A DNA stretch of 7,559 nucleotides from Prevotellaceae bacterium (GCA_031259645.1 JAIRLC010000012.1:1-7559), one strand, 5' to 3'; numbered from the stretch's first letter, positions 1-7,066 are shown. The notes: generated by a model from the sequence alone, not told the origin. Numbers and translations: made by a program.

Positions 1-1517
1 TTAGCGCCAAGGCTGCGGGCTTTTTCTTCCCATTCTTTTATATCCTTGTATGTTTCACGAGGATCAAGAATACCGTCCGACACATTATTCAACTTTTTCG
101 GCGCCGTAAGGTTGAGAATAGGAATTTTTACCGTTTCGGCTTTTTCAATAGAGCCGTCAATAATCGCGTCGATAATGGCGCGGGTATCTTTAATGGAAAT
201 GCGTTTGCCCGTGCCGTTCCAACCGGTGTTCACCAAATAAGCTTTCGCACCGTGTTCCTTCATTTTTTTCGATAAGGTAGAAGCATACACCGTGGGGTGC
301 AAGGTCAGGAACGCTTCACCGAAAGCGGGTGAAAACGAAGGCAGCGGCTCGGTGATACCCCGTTCGGTACCTGCCAGTTTTGAAGTGTAGCCACACAGGA
401 AGTGATATTGCGCCTGGGCGTCATCCAAAATAGATACGGGAGGCAACACGCCAAAGGCGTCGGCCGAAAGGTAAATAATCTTGCTGGCATGTCCCGCTTT
501 CGAGGGCAATACGATTTTATTGATAAAATAGATCGGATAAGAAACGCGGGTGTTTTCCGTCACAGAGCCGTCGGCGAAATCAATAGCGCCATCTTGACGC
601 ACCGTTACGTTTTCGAGCAAAGCGTCGCGACGGATAGCGCGCCAGATGTCGGGTTCGTTTTCTTCGCTCAGGTTAATGGTTTTGGCATAGCAGCCGCCCT
701 CGTAGTTAAACACGCCGTTGTCGTCCCATCCGTGTTCGTCGTCACCGATCAGGTAACGTTTCGGATCGGCCGACAGGGTGGTTTTCCCGGTACCCGACAA
801 GCCGAAGAATACGGCCACATCGCCTTTTTCGCCCACATTGGCCGAACAGTGCATCGAGGCCATTCCCTTTTGCGGCAGGTAATAATTCATCATGGAGAAC
901 ATACCTTTTTTCATTTCGCCGCCATACCACGTGCCGCCAATGATCTGCATCTTTTCGGTAAGATTGAACAACACGAACACTTCCGAATTTAAACCATGTT
1001 CTTTCCATTTCGGATTGGTGCATTTTGAGCCGTTCATTACCACGAAATCGGGCTCTCCGTAATTGGCCAGTTCGTAATGCGACGGACGGATGAACATGTT
1101 CGTCACAAAGTGCGCTTGCCACGCCACTTCCATGATAAAACGCACTTTCATGCGCGTATCCTTGTTCGTGCCGCAAAAAGTATCGACCACATAAAGCCGG
1201 TTTTTATTCGACAGTTGATTTTGCACCAAACCCTTCAACTCATCCCACACCGCGCCGGTTACAGGACGGTTAATCGTTCCGTCCCACCAAATGGTGTTTT
1301 CCGATACGGCGTCTTTCACGATATAACGGTCTTTAGGCGACCGGCCGGTAAATACGCCCGTTTTTACGGCTACTGCACCGGTATTGGTCAATTCGCCTTT
1401 TTCAAACCCTTCATTCCGGGAATCAACTTCATCTTTAAATAACTGTTCATACGATGGATTGTGTATTACCTCTTTTACTCCGGCAATACCATACTTGCTT
1501 AAATCGAGATTTGACAT
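1..1517 (-). CDS. pckA: Phosphoenolpyruvate carboxykinase (ATP), 3' end cut by window edge
   Basis: This enzyme interconverts oxaloacetate + ATP with PEP + ADP + CO2 in the cytoplasm. In Bacteroidales it is thought to run largely in the carboxylating direction, feeding succinate and propionate formation. 505 codons are visible; the family is about 535-540 residues, so roughly 30 codons are missing at the left edge. The reading frame is still open at base 3. Motifs seen: GRSPKDR with substrate-binding R59; GGEMKKGMF with K203/K204; MHCSANVG with H223; the P-loop GLSGTGKTT (K245); the metal-binding LIGDDEHGW with D259/D260; and ENTRVSYP with R324. These match E. coli PckA R65, K213, H232, K254, D268/D269 and R333 with a near-constant offset. 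The start at 1517 is chosen because the protein begins [10 protein letters not shown] and a good AGGAGA Shine-Dalgarno sequence lies just upstream. It is divergent from recQ. The identification is certain by motif; the metabolic direction is family knowledge. Confidence 0.98.
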   Translation of the reverse strand, partial: MSNLDLSKYGIAGVKEVIHNPSYEQLFKDEVDSRNEGFEKGELTNTGAVAVKTGVFTGRSPKDRYIVKDAVSENTIWWDGTINRPVTGAVWDELKGLVQNQLSNKNRLYVVDTFCGTNKDTRMKVRFIMEVAWQAHFVTNMFIRPSHYELANYGEPDFVVMNGSKCTNPKWKEHGLNSEVFVLFNLTEKMQIIGGTWYGGEMKKGMFSMMNYYLPQKGMASMHCSANVGEKGDVAVFFGLSGTGKTTLSADPKRYLIGDDEHGWDDNGVFNYEGGCYAKTINLSEENEPDIWRAIRRDALLENVTVRQDGAIDFADGSVTENTRVSYPIYFINKIVLPSKAGHASKIIYLSADAFGVLPPVSILDDAQAQYHFLCGYTSKLAGTERGITEPLPSFSPAFGEAFLTLHPTVYASTLSKKMKEHGAKAYLVNTGWNGTGKRISIKDTRAIIDAIIDGSIEKAETVKIPILNLTAPKKLNNVSDGILDPRETYKDIKEWEEKARSLGA

Positions 1518-1523
1518 ATTTTT

Positions 1524-1529
1524 TCTCCT
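1524..1529 (-). promoter_or_regulatory. Shine-Dalgarno sequence of pckA
   Basis: On the minus strand the sequence CAGGAGAAAAAATATG puts AGGAGA six bases before the pckA ATG. It is worth noting because no other gene in this window has a clear Shine-Dalgarno sequence, which fits a highly expressed central-metabolism gene in a Bacteroidetes genome. Confidence 0.75.
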
Positions 1530-1548
1530 GTTTATAAATTTAAAGGCA

Positions 1549-1556
1549 CAAAGATA
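1549..1556 (-). promoter_or_regulatory. pckA promoter, Bacteroidetes -7 box
   Basis: The minus strand reads TATCTTTG, an exact match to the Bacteroidetes sigma-ABfr -7 consensus TAnnTTTG. It lies about 31 bases upstream of the pckA ATG, giving a short leader. No TTTG -33 element is visible at the expected distance. The assignment rests on the consensus match and position only. Confidence 0.65.
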
Positions 1557-1567
1557 ATATTTTTTTT

Positions 1568-1575
1568 TAACTTTG
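1568..1575 (+). promoter_or_regulatory. recQ promoter, Bacteroidetes -7 box
   Basis: TAACTTTG matches the -7 consensus TAnnTTTG exactly and continues as TAACTTTGTAC, a typical context. Transcription would begin around 1580, leaving only about 15-20 untranslated bases before the preferred recQ start at 1597. The box overlaps the other possible TTG start at 1573, which argues against that start. No clear -33 TTTG is present, as the upstream bases are a poly-T/AT tract shared with the divergent pckA promoter. Confidence 0.6.
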
Positions 1576-1596
1576 TACATTTCTATCTGTACGTGT

Positions 1597-3501
1597 TTGA
1601 GCTTATTTCGTAAAATACTTCAACAATACTGGGGCTATAATGACTTCAGACCTTTGCAGGAACAAATTGTGGACGAGGTGTATCACGGCCGGGATACGTT
1701 AGCGCTCATGCCCACCGGCGGGGGAAAATCCATCACGTTTCAAGTCCCTGCTTTGGCAAAAGAAGGTATTTGCTTAGTGGTCACACCGTTAATCGCACTC
1801 ATGAAAGATCAGGTCGAAAACCTGAAACAGCGCGGCATCAAGGCTTTGGCCATATATTCGGGCATGACCGCACACGAAATGGACGTAGCGTTCGACAATG
1901 CCATTCATGGCAATTATAAATTCCTCTACCTCTCGCCCGAACGGCTGGGAACGGAGCTTTTCCGCGTACGGGTACAAAAAATGAACGTCAATCTGCTTAC
2001 CGTCGACGAGGCGCATTGTATCTCACAATGGGGATACGATTTCCGCCCCTCCTACCTGCAAATTGCCGAAACCCGCCCACTTATTCCCGGTGTGCCTGTG
2101 CTGGCCGTTACCGCCACAGCCACCCCACAAGTGGCGCAGGATATTATGGAGAAATTGCATTTCAGGGAAAAAAATCTGCTGCAGAAAAGTTTTGCACGTA
2201 AAAACCTGATATACGTGGTACGGCAAACGGAAGATAAGCTCAAGATGTTGCTGAAAATATGCCACACCATTCCCGGCTCAGGCATTATATATGTACGCAA
2301 CCGCAAATCCACGAAAGATTTAGCGGAATTGCTGCTGAAACACCACATCAGCGCCGACTATTATCATGCAGGGCTAAGCGCCGAAATACGCAATAAGAAA
2401 CAAGACGGATGGAAACGGGGAAATATACGGATAATGGTATGTACCAACGCTTTCGGCATGGGGATAGATAAACCCAACGTGCGCGTGGTCATTCACATGG
2501 AACTGCCCGAAAGCATTGAGGCTTATTTTCAGGAAGCCGGGCGCGGCGGACGTGATGAGAAAACCGCCTACGCGGTGCTGCTCTACAACGAATCGGACAG
2601 ATTGAAGATGATCCAACGCTTCCAGATTGCCTTTCCGCCTATTGAAACCATCAAAAAAATATACCAGGATATTTATTCTTATTATCAATTGCCTCATGAA
2701 GCGGGAAAAGGCACTGTTCACAATTTCAGCCTTATAGACTTTTCAAACCGGTACGGGATTCATTCGCTTACCGCTTATAATGCGCTGCAATGCCTGCAAC
2801 GTGAAGGGTACTTCGAAATTACTGATGAGTTGGATAATCCCACCCGCATTATGCTTCTGGCAAACCGCGACGATTTATATAAAATACAGGTAGCTAACGC
2901 CGTACTCGACCAGTTCATCAAGACACTTTTACGCCTTTACAGCGGTCTTTTCTCAAATTACGTAAATATTGACGAACAGCACGTTGCAAGAACGAAGGGT
3001 ATAACGGAAGAAGAAGTGGCAAACTTTTTGTTACGTCTTTCAAAAATGCGCGTTATCGAGTATATACCCAAAAAGCGCACTCCCTTGATTATCTTTAGCG
3101 AAGAACGTTTGCATGAAAAAAATTTATATATTTCGCCTGAAAATTATCAAATGCGCAAACAACGATATGAACAGCGCATGAACGCCATGTTGCAATATGC
3201 GACTTTAACCACGCGATGCCGCAGCCAGCAATTGCTCGACTATTTCGGAGAAACCGACAGCTATTGTTGCAAACGATGCGACGTATGTGTCTCCCGCAAC
3301 GAACTCGACCTGAGCCGGTATGAATTTGATCTGCTTCTTGAGCAAATAAAAAAAATAACCCGTGAAAATAATTACACCATCGAACAATGCATTGATAGCC
3401 TGAAAGGAAACAGCGAAAAGGCTTTAAAAGTATTACGGTGGTTAATGGAAAACAAAAAAATAGATGAGACGAATGATGGTACAATCCGATGGCATGACTA
3501 A
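1597..3501 (+). CDS. recQ: RecQ-family ATP-dependent DNA helicase, short Bacteroidetes type
   Basis: A 3'-5' superfamily 2 DNA helicase acting in recombination and fork repair. Numbered from the TTG at 1597 (634 residues), the motifs are: motif 0 [11 protein letters not shown] (~11-21); Walker A TGGGKS (K44); Ia [25 protein letters not shown] (DEAH 137-140); TATAT (~172-176); the motif V region [14 protein letters not shown]; and motif [11 protein letters not shown] (312-320). A zinc cluster follows at C541-X16-C558-X2-C561-X2-C564, the same spacing as E. coli C380/C397/C400/C403. Unlike E. coli, about 220 residues separate motif VI from the zinc cluster, including a winged-helix-like stretch near 377-410; E. 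coli has its zinc domain directly after the helicase core. No HRDC domain is recognisable: only about 70 residues follow the zinc site. The start is uncertain: no ATG precedes motif 0. TTG 1597 gives a natural N-terminus ([14 protein letters not shown]), whereas TTG 1573 lies inside the promoter box. The stop overlaps the exonuclease gene. Confidence 0.93.
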   Translation: MSLFRKILQQYWGYNDFRPLQEQIVDEVYHGRDTLALMPTGGGKSITFQVPALAKEGICLVVTPLIALMKDQVENLKQRGIKALAIYSGMTAHEMDVAFDNAIHGNYKFLYLSPERLGTELFRVRVQKMNVNLLTVDEAHCISQWGYDFRPSYLQIAETRPLIPGVPVLAVTATATPQVAQDIMEKLHFREKNLLQKSFARKNLIYVVRQTEDKLKMLLKICHTIPGSGIIYVRNRKSTKDLAELLLKHHISADYYHAGLSAEIRNKKQDGWKRGNIRIMVCTNAFGMGIDKPNVRVVIHMELPESIEAYFQEAGRGGRDEKTAYAVLLYNESDRLKMIQRFQIAFPPIETIKKIYQDIYSYYQLPHEAGKGTVHNFSLIDFSNRYGIHSLTAYNALQCLQREGYFEITDELDNPTRIMLLANRDDLYKIQVANAVLDQFIKTLLRLYSGLFSNYVNIDEQHVARTKGITEEEVANFLLRLSKMRVIEYIPKKRTPLIIFSEERLHEKNLYISPENYQMRKQRYEQRMNAMLQYATLTTRCRSQQLLDYFGETDSYCCKRCDVCVSRNELDLSRYEFDLLLEQIKKITRENNYTIEQCIDSLKGNSEKALKVLRWLMENKKIDETNDGTIRWHD

Positions 3502-4066
3502 AAAAATTATCTTTTTTGAAGGAAAGACTATTGTGGTGGACAACGCCGAAAAATGCGCCAATGCAATAGCTTATTTGTCACAACAAAAAATATTGGGATT
3601 CGACACCGAGACACGACCCGCTTTCAACCGTATAGAAAGCCAAACCCGGAAAGTGGCCTTATTACAACTCTCCGACGATAAGTGCGCCTACCTTTTCCGA
3701 CTAAACAAAATCGGTCTTCCCGAAAGTATATGTAACCTGCTCGCCGACCCCAAGGTGATTAAAATAGGCGCCGCAATCCATGACGATATCAAGACCCTGC
3801 AACGCCTTACGCCGTTTTTGCCCCAATCATTCATCGACATCCAAAAGGTGGTGGAACAATACGGGATTGTACAATATAAAGCGCTTAAAACGCTCAGCGA
3901 GCTCATCCTCAATGCCACGATTTCAAAAAGTCAACGCCTGTCGAACTGGGAACGCCCCGACCTCTCCGACGCCCAACAGCGCTACGCCGCCACCGACGCA
4001 TGGATTTGCCGGGAAATATACCTCAAACTACAAGACATGAATGAGATACCGAACTATACGAAATAA
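3494..4066 (+). CDS. DEDDy-type 3'-5' exonuclease (WRN-exonuclease-like domain)
   Basis: A single-domain 3'-5' exonuclease of the DnaQ-like/RNase D superfamily, expected to remove nucleotides from DNA or RNA 3' ends with two metal ions. From M at 3494 (190 residues): FDTET supplies D37 and E39; GAAIHDDIKTL supplies the second Asp (D98); YAATDAW supplies Y164 and D168, completing the DEDDy set. A conserved SKSQRLSNWE segment precedes the last motif, as in Bacteroidales homologues and RNase D-like proteins. No HRDC or other extra domain is present. The start at 3494 makes an 8-base overlap (ATGACTAA) with the recQ stop, suggesting translational coupling. In-frame ATGs at 3464, 3473 and 3476 are also possible and would add up to 10 residues of unlikely-looking sequence. 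Joint action with RecQ is inferred from gene order and the WRN parallel; the substrate (DNA or RNA) cannot be told from sequence. Confidence 0.9.
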   Translation: MTKKIIFFEGKTIVVDNAEKCANAIAYLSQQKILGFDTETRPAFNRIESQTRKVALLQLSDDKCAYLFRLNKIGLPESICNLLADPKVIKIGAAIHDDIKTLQRLTPFLPQSFIDIQKVVEQYGIVQYKALKTLSELILNATISKSQRLSNWERPDLSDAQQRYAATDAWICREIYLKLQDMNEIPNYTK

Positions 4067-4098
4067 TTATAACTAATAAGTTACTTAATATAATTTAA

Positions 4099-4740
4099 AT
4101 GTTATTAAACCAAATAGAAGATTATCAGGTAATTTTGGCGTCCAGCTCCCCGCGGCGAAAAGAGTTATTAAAAGGAATGGGTATCAATTATTCCGTAGAA
4201 TTGGGGCAAGAGGTGGACGAAACGTATCCGCCGGACCTCCCGCCCGCCAAAATACCCGAATTTCTGGCCAGGTTGAAATCACAGGCATTTCCCCGCAACC
4301 TGTCGGACAACGAGCTGCTACTCACCGCCGATACGATTGTAGCCTGCAAGGGGCAGGTATTGGGCAAGCCGATTGACGCCAGCGACGCCGCCCGCATGTT
4401 GCAAACCCTTTCCGGCAACCGGCATGAAGTGCTTACAGGAATCTGCCTGCGCACCCGTCACCATGAAAAATGTTTCACAGCCTGCTCAGCCGTCACGTTC
4501 CGCCACCTGTCGCCTGCTGAAATTTCATATTATGTGGATACTTACAAACCTTTCGACAAAGCGGGGGCTTACGGCGCACAGGAATGGATTGGATACATTG
4601 GCATTGAGCACATTGAAGGCTCTTACTTTAATGTCATGGGATTACCCACACAACGGCTATATGTAGAATTGAGTGAATTTTTGGCGGAAATCAAAAACCG
4701 TGCAGACCTCACCGCCGGAACAAATCATAACTTACCATGA
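4099..4740 (+). CDS. maf: Maf-family nucleotide pyrophosphatase (YhdE/dTTP-UTP type)
   Basis: A cytoplasmic house-cleaning enzyme that hydrolyses nucleoside triphosphates to the monophosphate and pyrophosphate. Signatures seen in 213 residues: LASSSPRRKELL with S15-S17 and R19/R20; the acidic EVDE at 38-41; ADTIV with D78/T79; GKPIDASDAARML; LSG.RHEVLTG; KPFDKAGAYGAQ with K154 and Q161; and GSYFNVMGLP near the end. The pattern fits the YhdE/dTTP-UTP branch better than the 7-methyl-GTP (YceF) branch; this subfamily call is inference. The gene begins 32 bases after the exonuclease stop, across an AT-rich gap without a visible terminator or Shine-Dalgarno sequence, so it probably shares the recQ transcript. 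It is about 20 residues longer than usual: the tail (about 195-213) is polar, unlike the family, and its last ten codons overlap the convergent barrel gene. The stop may have been lost and replaced downstream. Confidence 0.92.
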   Translation: MLLNQIEDYQVILASSSPRRKELLKGMGINYSVELGQEVDETYPPDLPPAKIPEFLARLKSQAFPRNLSDNELLLTADTIVACKGQVLGKPIDASDAARMLQTLSGNRHEVLTGICLRTRHHEKCFTACSAVTFRHLSPAEISYYVDTYKPFDKAGAYGAQEWIGYIGIEHIEGSYFNVMGLPTQRLYVELSEFLAEIKNRADLTAGTNHNLP

Positions 4741-5494
4741 TGGAGCCGCGTAGCGGGTGCATGGTATAATCAAAATAATCCACCTCGGCTTTAAAAATGT
4801 CAAAGGGGCTGAAATTCAAGTGCAAACCCGCATTGAGGCGTGAAAACACCGCAAATTCATAGCCCAGCAACACACCGAAATCCCAACCGCGGAGGTCGCT
4901 GGAGAAGTTACTCCGGATATTGTCGGAGGGCCGCACTTCCGCATGTACGTTATCCGGCTTGTCGCTGGTAAACCCTTTCACAGCCGTGGTTTCAAATTTT
5001 CCGCTTACTTTGTAGGCGCCATACAATCCCATGAGCAGTTTGTTGCGTGGTGAAATGGTGTATTCGGCATATACCGGAAATTCGGCATACGCAAAAGCCA
5101 TCTCAACGAGAGAAACGCCAGTGAAATATTTGACATCCAACGCTCCATTCTTCACTTCCTTAATACGCTGGTTTTTCACACGGGCTTTGGCCGTAATGCC
5201 CGACGAGGCATAATTCAGCCCCACGTATGCCCACCAGTGATCCGACAAGCGCTTGCCCAGCCGGGCAGCCAGACGCGGATACACCTTAACCTGTGCGTTC
5301 ACTGCACCGTCGTCGCCCGACAAGGCCGACATGGGAATGGGAATAGCCCCTCCGGCCTGCAACCCCAGTTGTCCGGAGACTTTCCATTCGTGAGCCTTAT
5401 CCTGTAAAACAGACTGTTTTTCCGCCTTCTGCGCCACCAAAGAGAAGCCCGGAAACAAGGCACACAAGCCTATAATAATTGTCTTTTTCATCAT
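4709..5494 (-). CDS. Small outer-membrane beta-barrel protein (porin/PorT-like)
   Basis: A 261-residue exported protein. The N-terminus has MMKK, a hydrophobic stretch (residues 5-21) and a probable signal peptidase I site after A21 (LVA|Q), typical of Bacteroidetes. The mature part shows alternating polar/aromatic strands with glycine and aromatic girdles: GQLGLQAGG, WWAYVGLNYASSG, FPVYAEYTI, KLLMGLYGAYKVSG, GWDFGVLLGYEFAVFSRLNAGLHLNF, and a final strand ending SYDLFRR. This suggests about 8-10 strands of the OMP_b-brl/PorT type; the family assignment is by pattern, and no substrate or partner motif is seen. Its ATG directly follows the stop codon of the lipoprotein gene (TAAATGATG), so the two are very probably co-transcribed and translationally coupled; a second ATG three bases later is an equal start candidate. 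The 3' end overlaps maf by 32 bases in convergent orientation. A role as a barrel partner of the PCMD lipoprotein is inference. Confidence 0.85.
   Translation of the reverse strand: MMKKTIIIGLCALFPGFSLVAQKAEKQSVLQDKAHEWKVSGQLGLQAGGAIPIPMSALSGDDGAVNAQVKVYPRLAARLGKRLSDHWWAYVGLNYASSGITAKARVKNQRIKEVKNGALDVKYFTGVSLVEMAFAYAEFPVYAEYTISPRNKLLMGLYGAYKVSGKFETTAVKGFTSDKPDNVHAEVRPSDNIRSNFSSDLRGWDFGVLLGYEFAVFSRLNAGLHLNFSPFDIFKAEVDYFDYTMHPLRGSIMVSYDLFRR
4733..4766. repeat. Imperfect hairpin across the maf / barrel-gene 3' overlap
   Basis: TACCATG (4733-4739) is repeated inverted as CATGGTA (4760-4766), with an inner CCGC/GCGG stem (4746-4749 and 4753-4756) around a GTA loop. The hairpin sits over the maf stop codon and inside the last codons of the barrel gene. 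It has no following T-run on either strand, so it is not a standard intrinsic terminator. It could still help separate the converging transcripts, or be a by-product of coding constraint. Confidence 0.35.
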
Positions 5495-6958
5495 TTAGTC
5501 ATACAGCAGTTCGAAATTATCCACGGTCAATACACTGCCATCGGCGCCGCGGAATGACGCCCCATCCTTGCTTGACGCAAAATCCACGATGATGTGCGTA
5601 ACCTGCAAAGTGGAATGATGATACGTCACCGGCACTTCCATGCGTGTCCAATTCGACACAGGGCTTATAAGGCGTTCCCCCTCGCCCACTACCTCGCGGG
5701 TTATCGCTTCATATTCTTCTTGTGTAACAGGCGTGTAGTTATACAGCACTTTGCCTGCGCTATTCGTCCAGTGTTCAAGGCGCACACGGCAGCTTCCCTG
5801 GTCATTGCCGGAAGTTTCCACCGGCATTTTGGTTTCGGGGTCTTGCATATAGTAGGGACGTCCGGCCGTATATTTTCCAGAGAACACCGCTTTTACAGGC
5901 CGCAGCAAAAACGGGCGTCCCATTTTCGTCATCCGCACCGGGTCATCAAGATAGGCAAGATTTAATTTGAAGAATCCGGTAAAAAGACCGGCAGCGCCCA
6001 GTTTCCTGATGCCCACCACATCTTTTATATTGGTATGTAACTGTGCGGCATAATCGCCGGCGCCACCGCGTTCTCCAGCCACTTTCGTGGTTTCAAAGCC
6101 CGCCAGGGGGTCGTTGGTGGTGCACCAGAACAGTTCCGCCGCGCCACGCCCGATTTGCTCCTTTGTTTCATTGGGCGATGACCATGCGTGAAACCAGTCG
6201 TCGAACCCGCTGTTGGGCAACTGCGGCGCCACGTCCAAGCGTACCGTCCAATCAAGTTCCTCTCCGTCATACATAACAGTGAGTGTATGCACATCGCCGG
6301 CTGTTTGAAATTCCAAACCGGCGCCGGGCGCATAATCTTTGAACGAGGCGCCCTCAAACAACGTGATAGCAGGGGTTACCGTTAGCGGAAACGCATCGCG
6401 TGCGAGCAGCAGCGTAATCGTTTTATCACAAAAATTCAACACGCCAACAGGCGGCACTCCGGCATGCGCAGGCGCGAAATCCTGTACTTCAAAATGAAAG
6501 ATAGACAACTCACTTTGCCGCTCTTCCAACTTTACCGTATAGGTCACAGGCACGCCGCTTTTGGTAATCAGCGAAATTTCACGGAAAGCTGAATTGACCT
6601 CAAAAACCAGCGCTGAAGGGTCGTCACCGGCGTCAATCAACACATCAACCACGTTGCCCGCTGTAGCATAAGAAGCCTCAACAGTAATAATGCCGGGACA
6701 AGACGGTGCGTTATTCTTATAAGGAATGGTTATTGTGCGGCCAGTAATCACCGGGGATTCTGCCCGAATGCCCTCGGGGCGGCACGACATCACGTGAAAA
6801 GAAGTTATGGAAGCCTCATCGCTCATTCCGTCAATGTCGGCACAACCGGAAAGCGCAATTGCAAAGAAAAGCAATGCTATGTATTTACTTCCCTGAATCA
6901 TAGTGCCCGGAACAGGAATTAAGAGACAGATATGTAAAACTTTTTTAATTATATTCAT
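5495..6958 (-). CDS. PCMD-domain surface lipoprotein with two Ig-like N-terminal repeats
   Basis: A secreted lipoprotein. The lipobox ALSGC places the lipidated cysteine at C39 of the 487-residue form, after the hydrophobic segment YIALLFFAIALSG. Following it are two similar beta-rich repeats of about 90 residues (51-143 and 151-242). Each opens with an I-x-x-F-type strand, has a TITI/TITL strand in the middle, and ends with a tVkL/tVRL strand; they look like the DUF5018-type Ig-like modules of Bacteroides lipoproteins. The C-terminal part (about 246-487) opens with LPNSGFDDW and closes with GSVLTVDNFELLYD, the hallmarks of the PCMD domain (putative carbohydrate metabolism domain, PF13201). 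The family name implies glycan binding or processing, but no catalytic residues can be assigned. The start is uncertain: ATG 6958 gives an unusual 38-residue leader with two hydrophobic parts, while ATG 6901 gives a normal 19-residue lipoprotein signal (MIQGSKYIALLFFAIALSG). The barrel gene abuts downstream; the integrase is divergent upstream. Confidence 0.85.
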   Translation of the reverse strand: MNIIKKVLHICLLIPVPGTMIQGSKYIALLFFAIALSGCADIDGMSDEASITSFHVMSCRPEGIRAESPVITGRTITIPYKNNAPSCPGIITVEASYATAGNVVDVLIDAGDDPSALVFEVNSAFREISLITKSGVPVTYTVKLEERQSELSIFHFEVQDFAPAHAGVPPVGVLNFCDKTITLLLARDAFPLTVTPAITLFEGASFKDYAPGAGLEFQTAGDVHTLTVMYDGEELDWTVRLDVAPQLPNSGFDDWFHAWSSPNETKEQIGRGAAELFWCTTNDPLAGFETTKVAGERGGAGDYAAQLHTNIKDVVGIRKLGAAGLFTGFFKLNLAYLDDPVRMTKMGRPFLLRPVKAVFSGKYTAGRPYYMQDPETKMPVETSGNDQGSCRVRLEHWTNSAGKVLYNYTPVTQEEYEAITREVVGEGERLISPVSNWTRMEVPVTYHHSTLQVTHIIVDFASSKDGASFRGADGSVLTVDNFELLYD

Positions 6959-6962
6959 AAAA
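6933..6962. repeat. AT-rich imperfect direct repeat, copy 1
   Basis: This stretch opens with TGTAAAACTTTTTT and ends TTCATAAAA; copy 2 at 7007-7037 repeats it 74 bases to the right. The first 14 bases are identical; the rest matches with about one inserted base and a few changes. Copy 1 contains the upstream candidate start codon (6956-6958) of the lipoprotein gene. Part of the similarity could be low-complexity A/T sequence. Confidence 0.5.
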
Positions 6963-7006
6963 CAATTTTCACATTTATTTTTAGCATTTTAGCCATGCCC
7001 TTAATT

Positions 7007-7037
7007 TGTAAAACTTTTTTTATATATTTGCATAAAT
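7007..7037. repeat. AT-rich imperfect direct repeat, copy 2
   Basis: This is the second copy of the repeat at 6933-6962, opening with the same TGTAAAACTTTTTT and ending TTTGCATAAAT. On the minus strand it carries ATG followed by codons resembling the start of the long lipoprotein form (MQIYKK versus MNIIKK), but one extra A shifts the frame and it stops after ten codons. It therefore looks like a duplicated and decayed gene start, or a repeated protein-binding or recombination site. It overlaps the TATATTTGC box. Confidence 0.5.
7023..7030 (+). promoter_or_regulatory. Candidate integrase promoter -7 box, also resembling a CTnDOT-type core site
   Basis: TATATTTG fits the Bacteroidetes -7 consensus TAnnTTTG on the plus strand and would start a leader of about 100 bases before the integrase ATG. 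With the next base it reads TATATTTGC, matching nine of ten positions of the GTAnnTTTGC core used by the CTnDOT integrase (an A replaces the first G). The promoter and attachment-site readings cannot be separated by sequence. A TTTG at 7005-7008 lies too close to be a standard -33 element. Confidence 0.45.
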
Positions 7038-7042
7038 AACCT

Positions 7043-7066
7043 TTTTTATTACCCTTTTTATTACCC
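7043..7066 (+). repeat. Tandem 12-bp repeat TTTTTATTACCC x2
   Basis: Two perfect head-to-tail copies lie at 7043-7054 and 7055-7066, followed by a further TTTT. A related pair, TTATTAAC (7110-7117) and TTATTACC (7122-7129), occurs on the other side of the palindrome, again 12 bases apart. Short direct repeats beside an integrase gene often serve as arm-type sites for its N-terminal domain; that role is inferred here. Confidence 0.7.

Noticed and set aside
1..3. TTA at the left edge read as the pckA stop codon
   Set aside because: It is out of frame: the pckA codons fall on 3-5, 6-8 and so on, so the frame is still open and about 30 family residues are missing.
402..992. 196-codon plus-strand open frame antisense to pckA (also 1077-1442)
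   Set aside because: It lies entirely opposite a highly conserved enzyme, has no recognisable domain, and its composition is the reverse complement of pckA codons.
742..1176. 144-codon minus-strand open frame within pckA
   Set aside because: It is a different frame of the same strand as pckA; all PEP carboxykinase motifs are in the main frame.
2374..2721. Minus-strand frames antisense to recQ (also 2052-2348 and 3095-3484)
   Set aside because: They are shadows of the helicase, with no family features or start signals.
5594..5965. Plus-strand frame antisense to the PCMD lipoprotein (also 6025-6357 on the minus strand in another frame)
   Set aside because: They are histidine/arginine-rich shadow translations; the lipoprotein frame has a lipobox and domain hallmarks.
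7004..7033. Ten-codon minus-strand peptide (MQIYKK...) as a translated leader coupled to the lipoprotein
   Set aside because: It stops after ten codons, is out of frame with the lipoprotein, and is better explained as part of the direct repeat.
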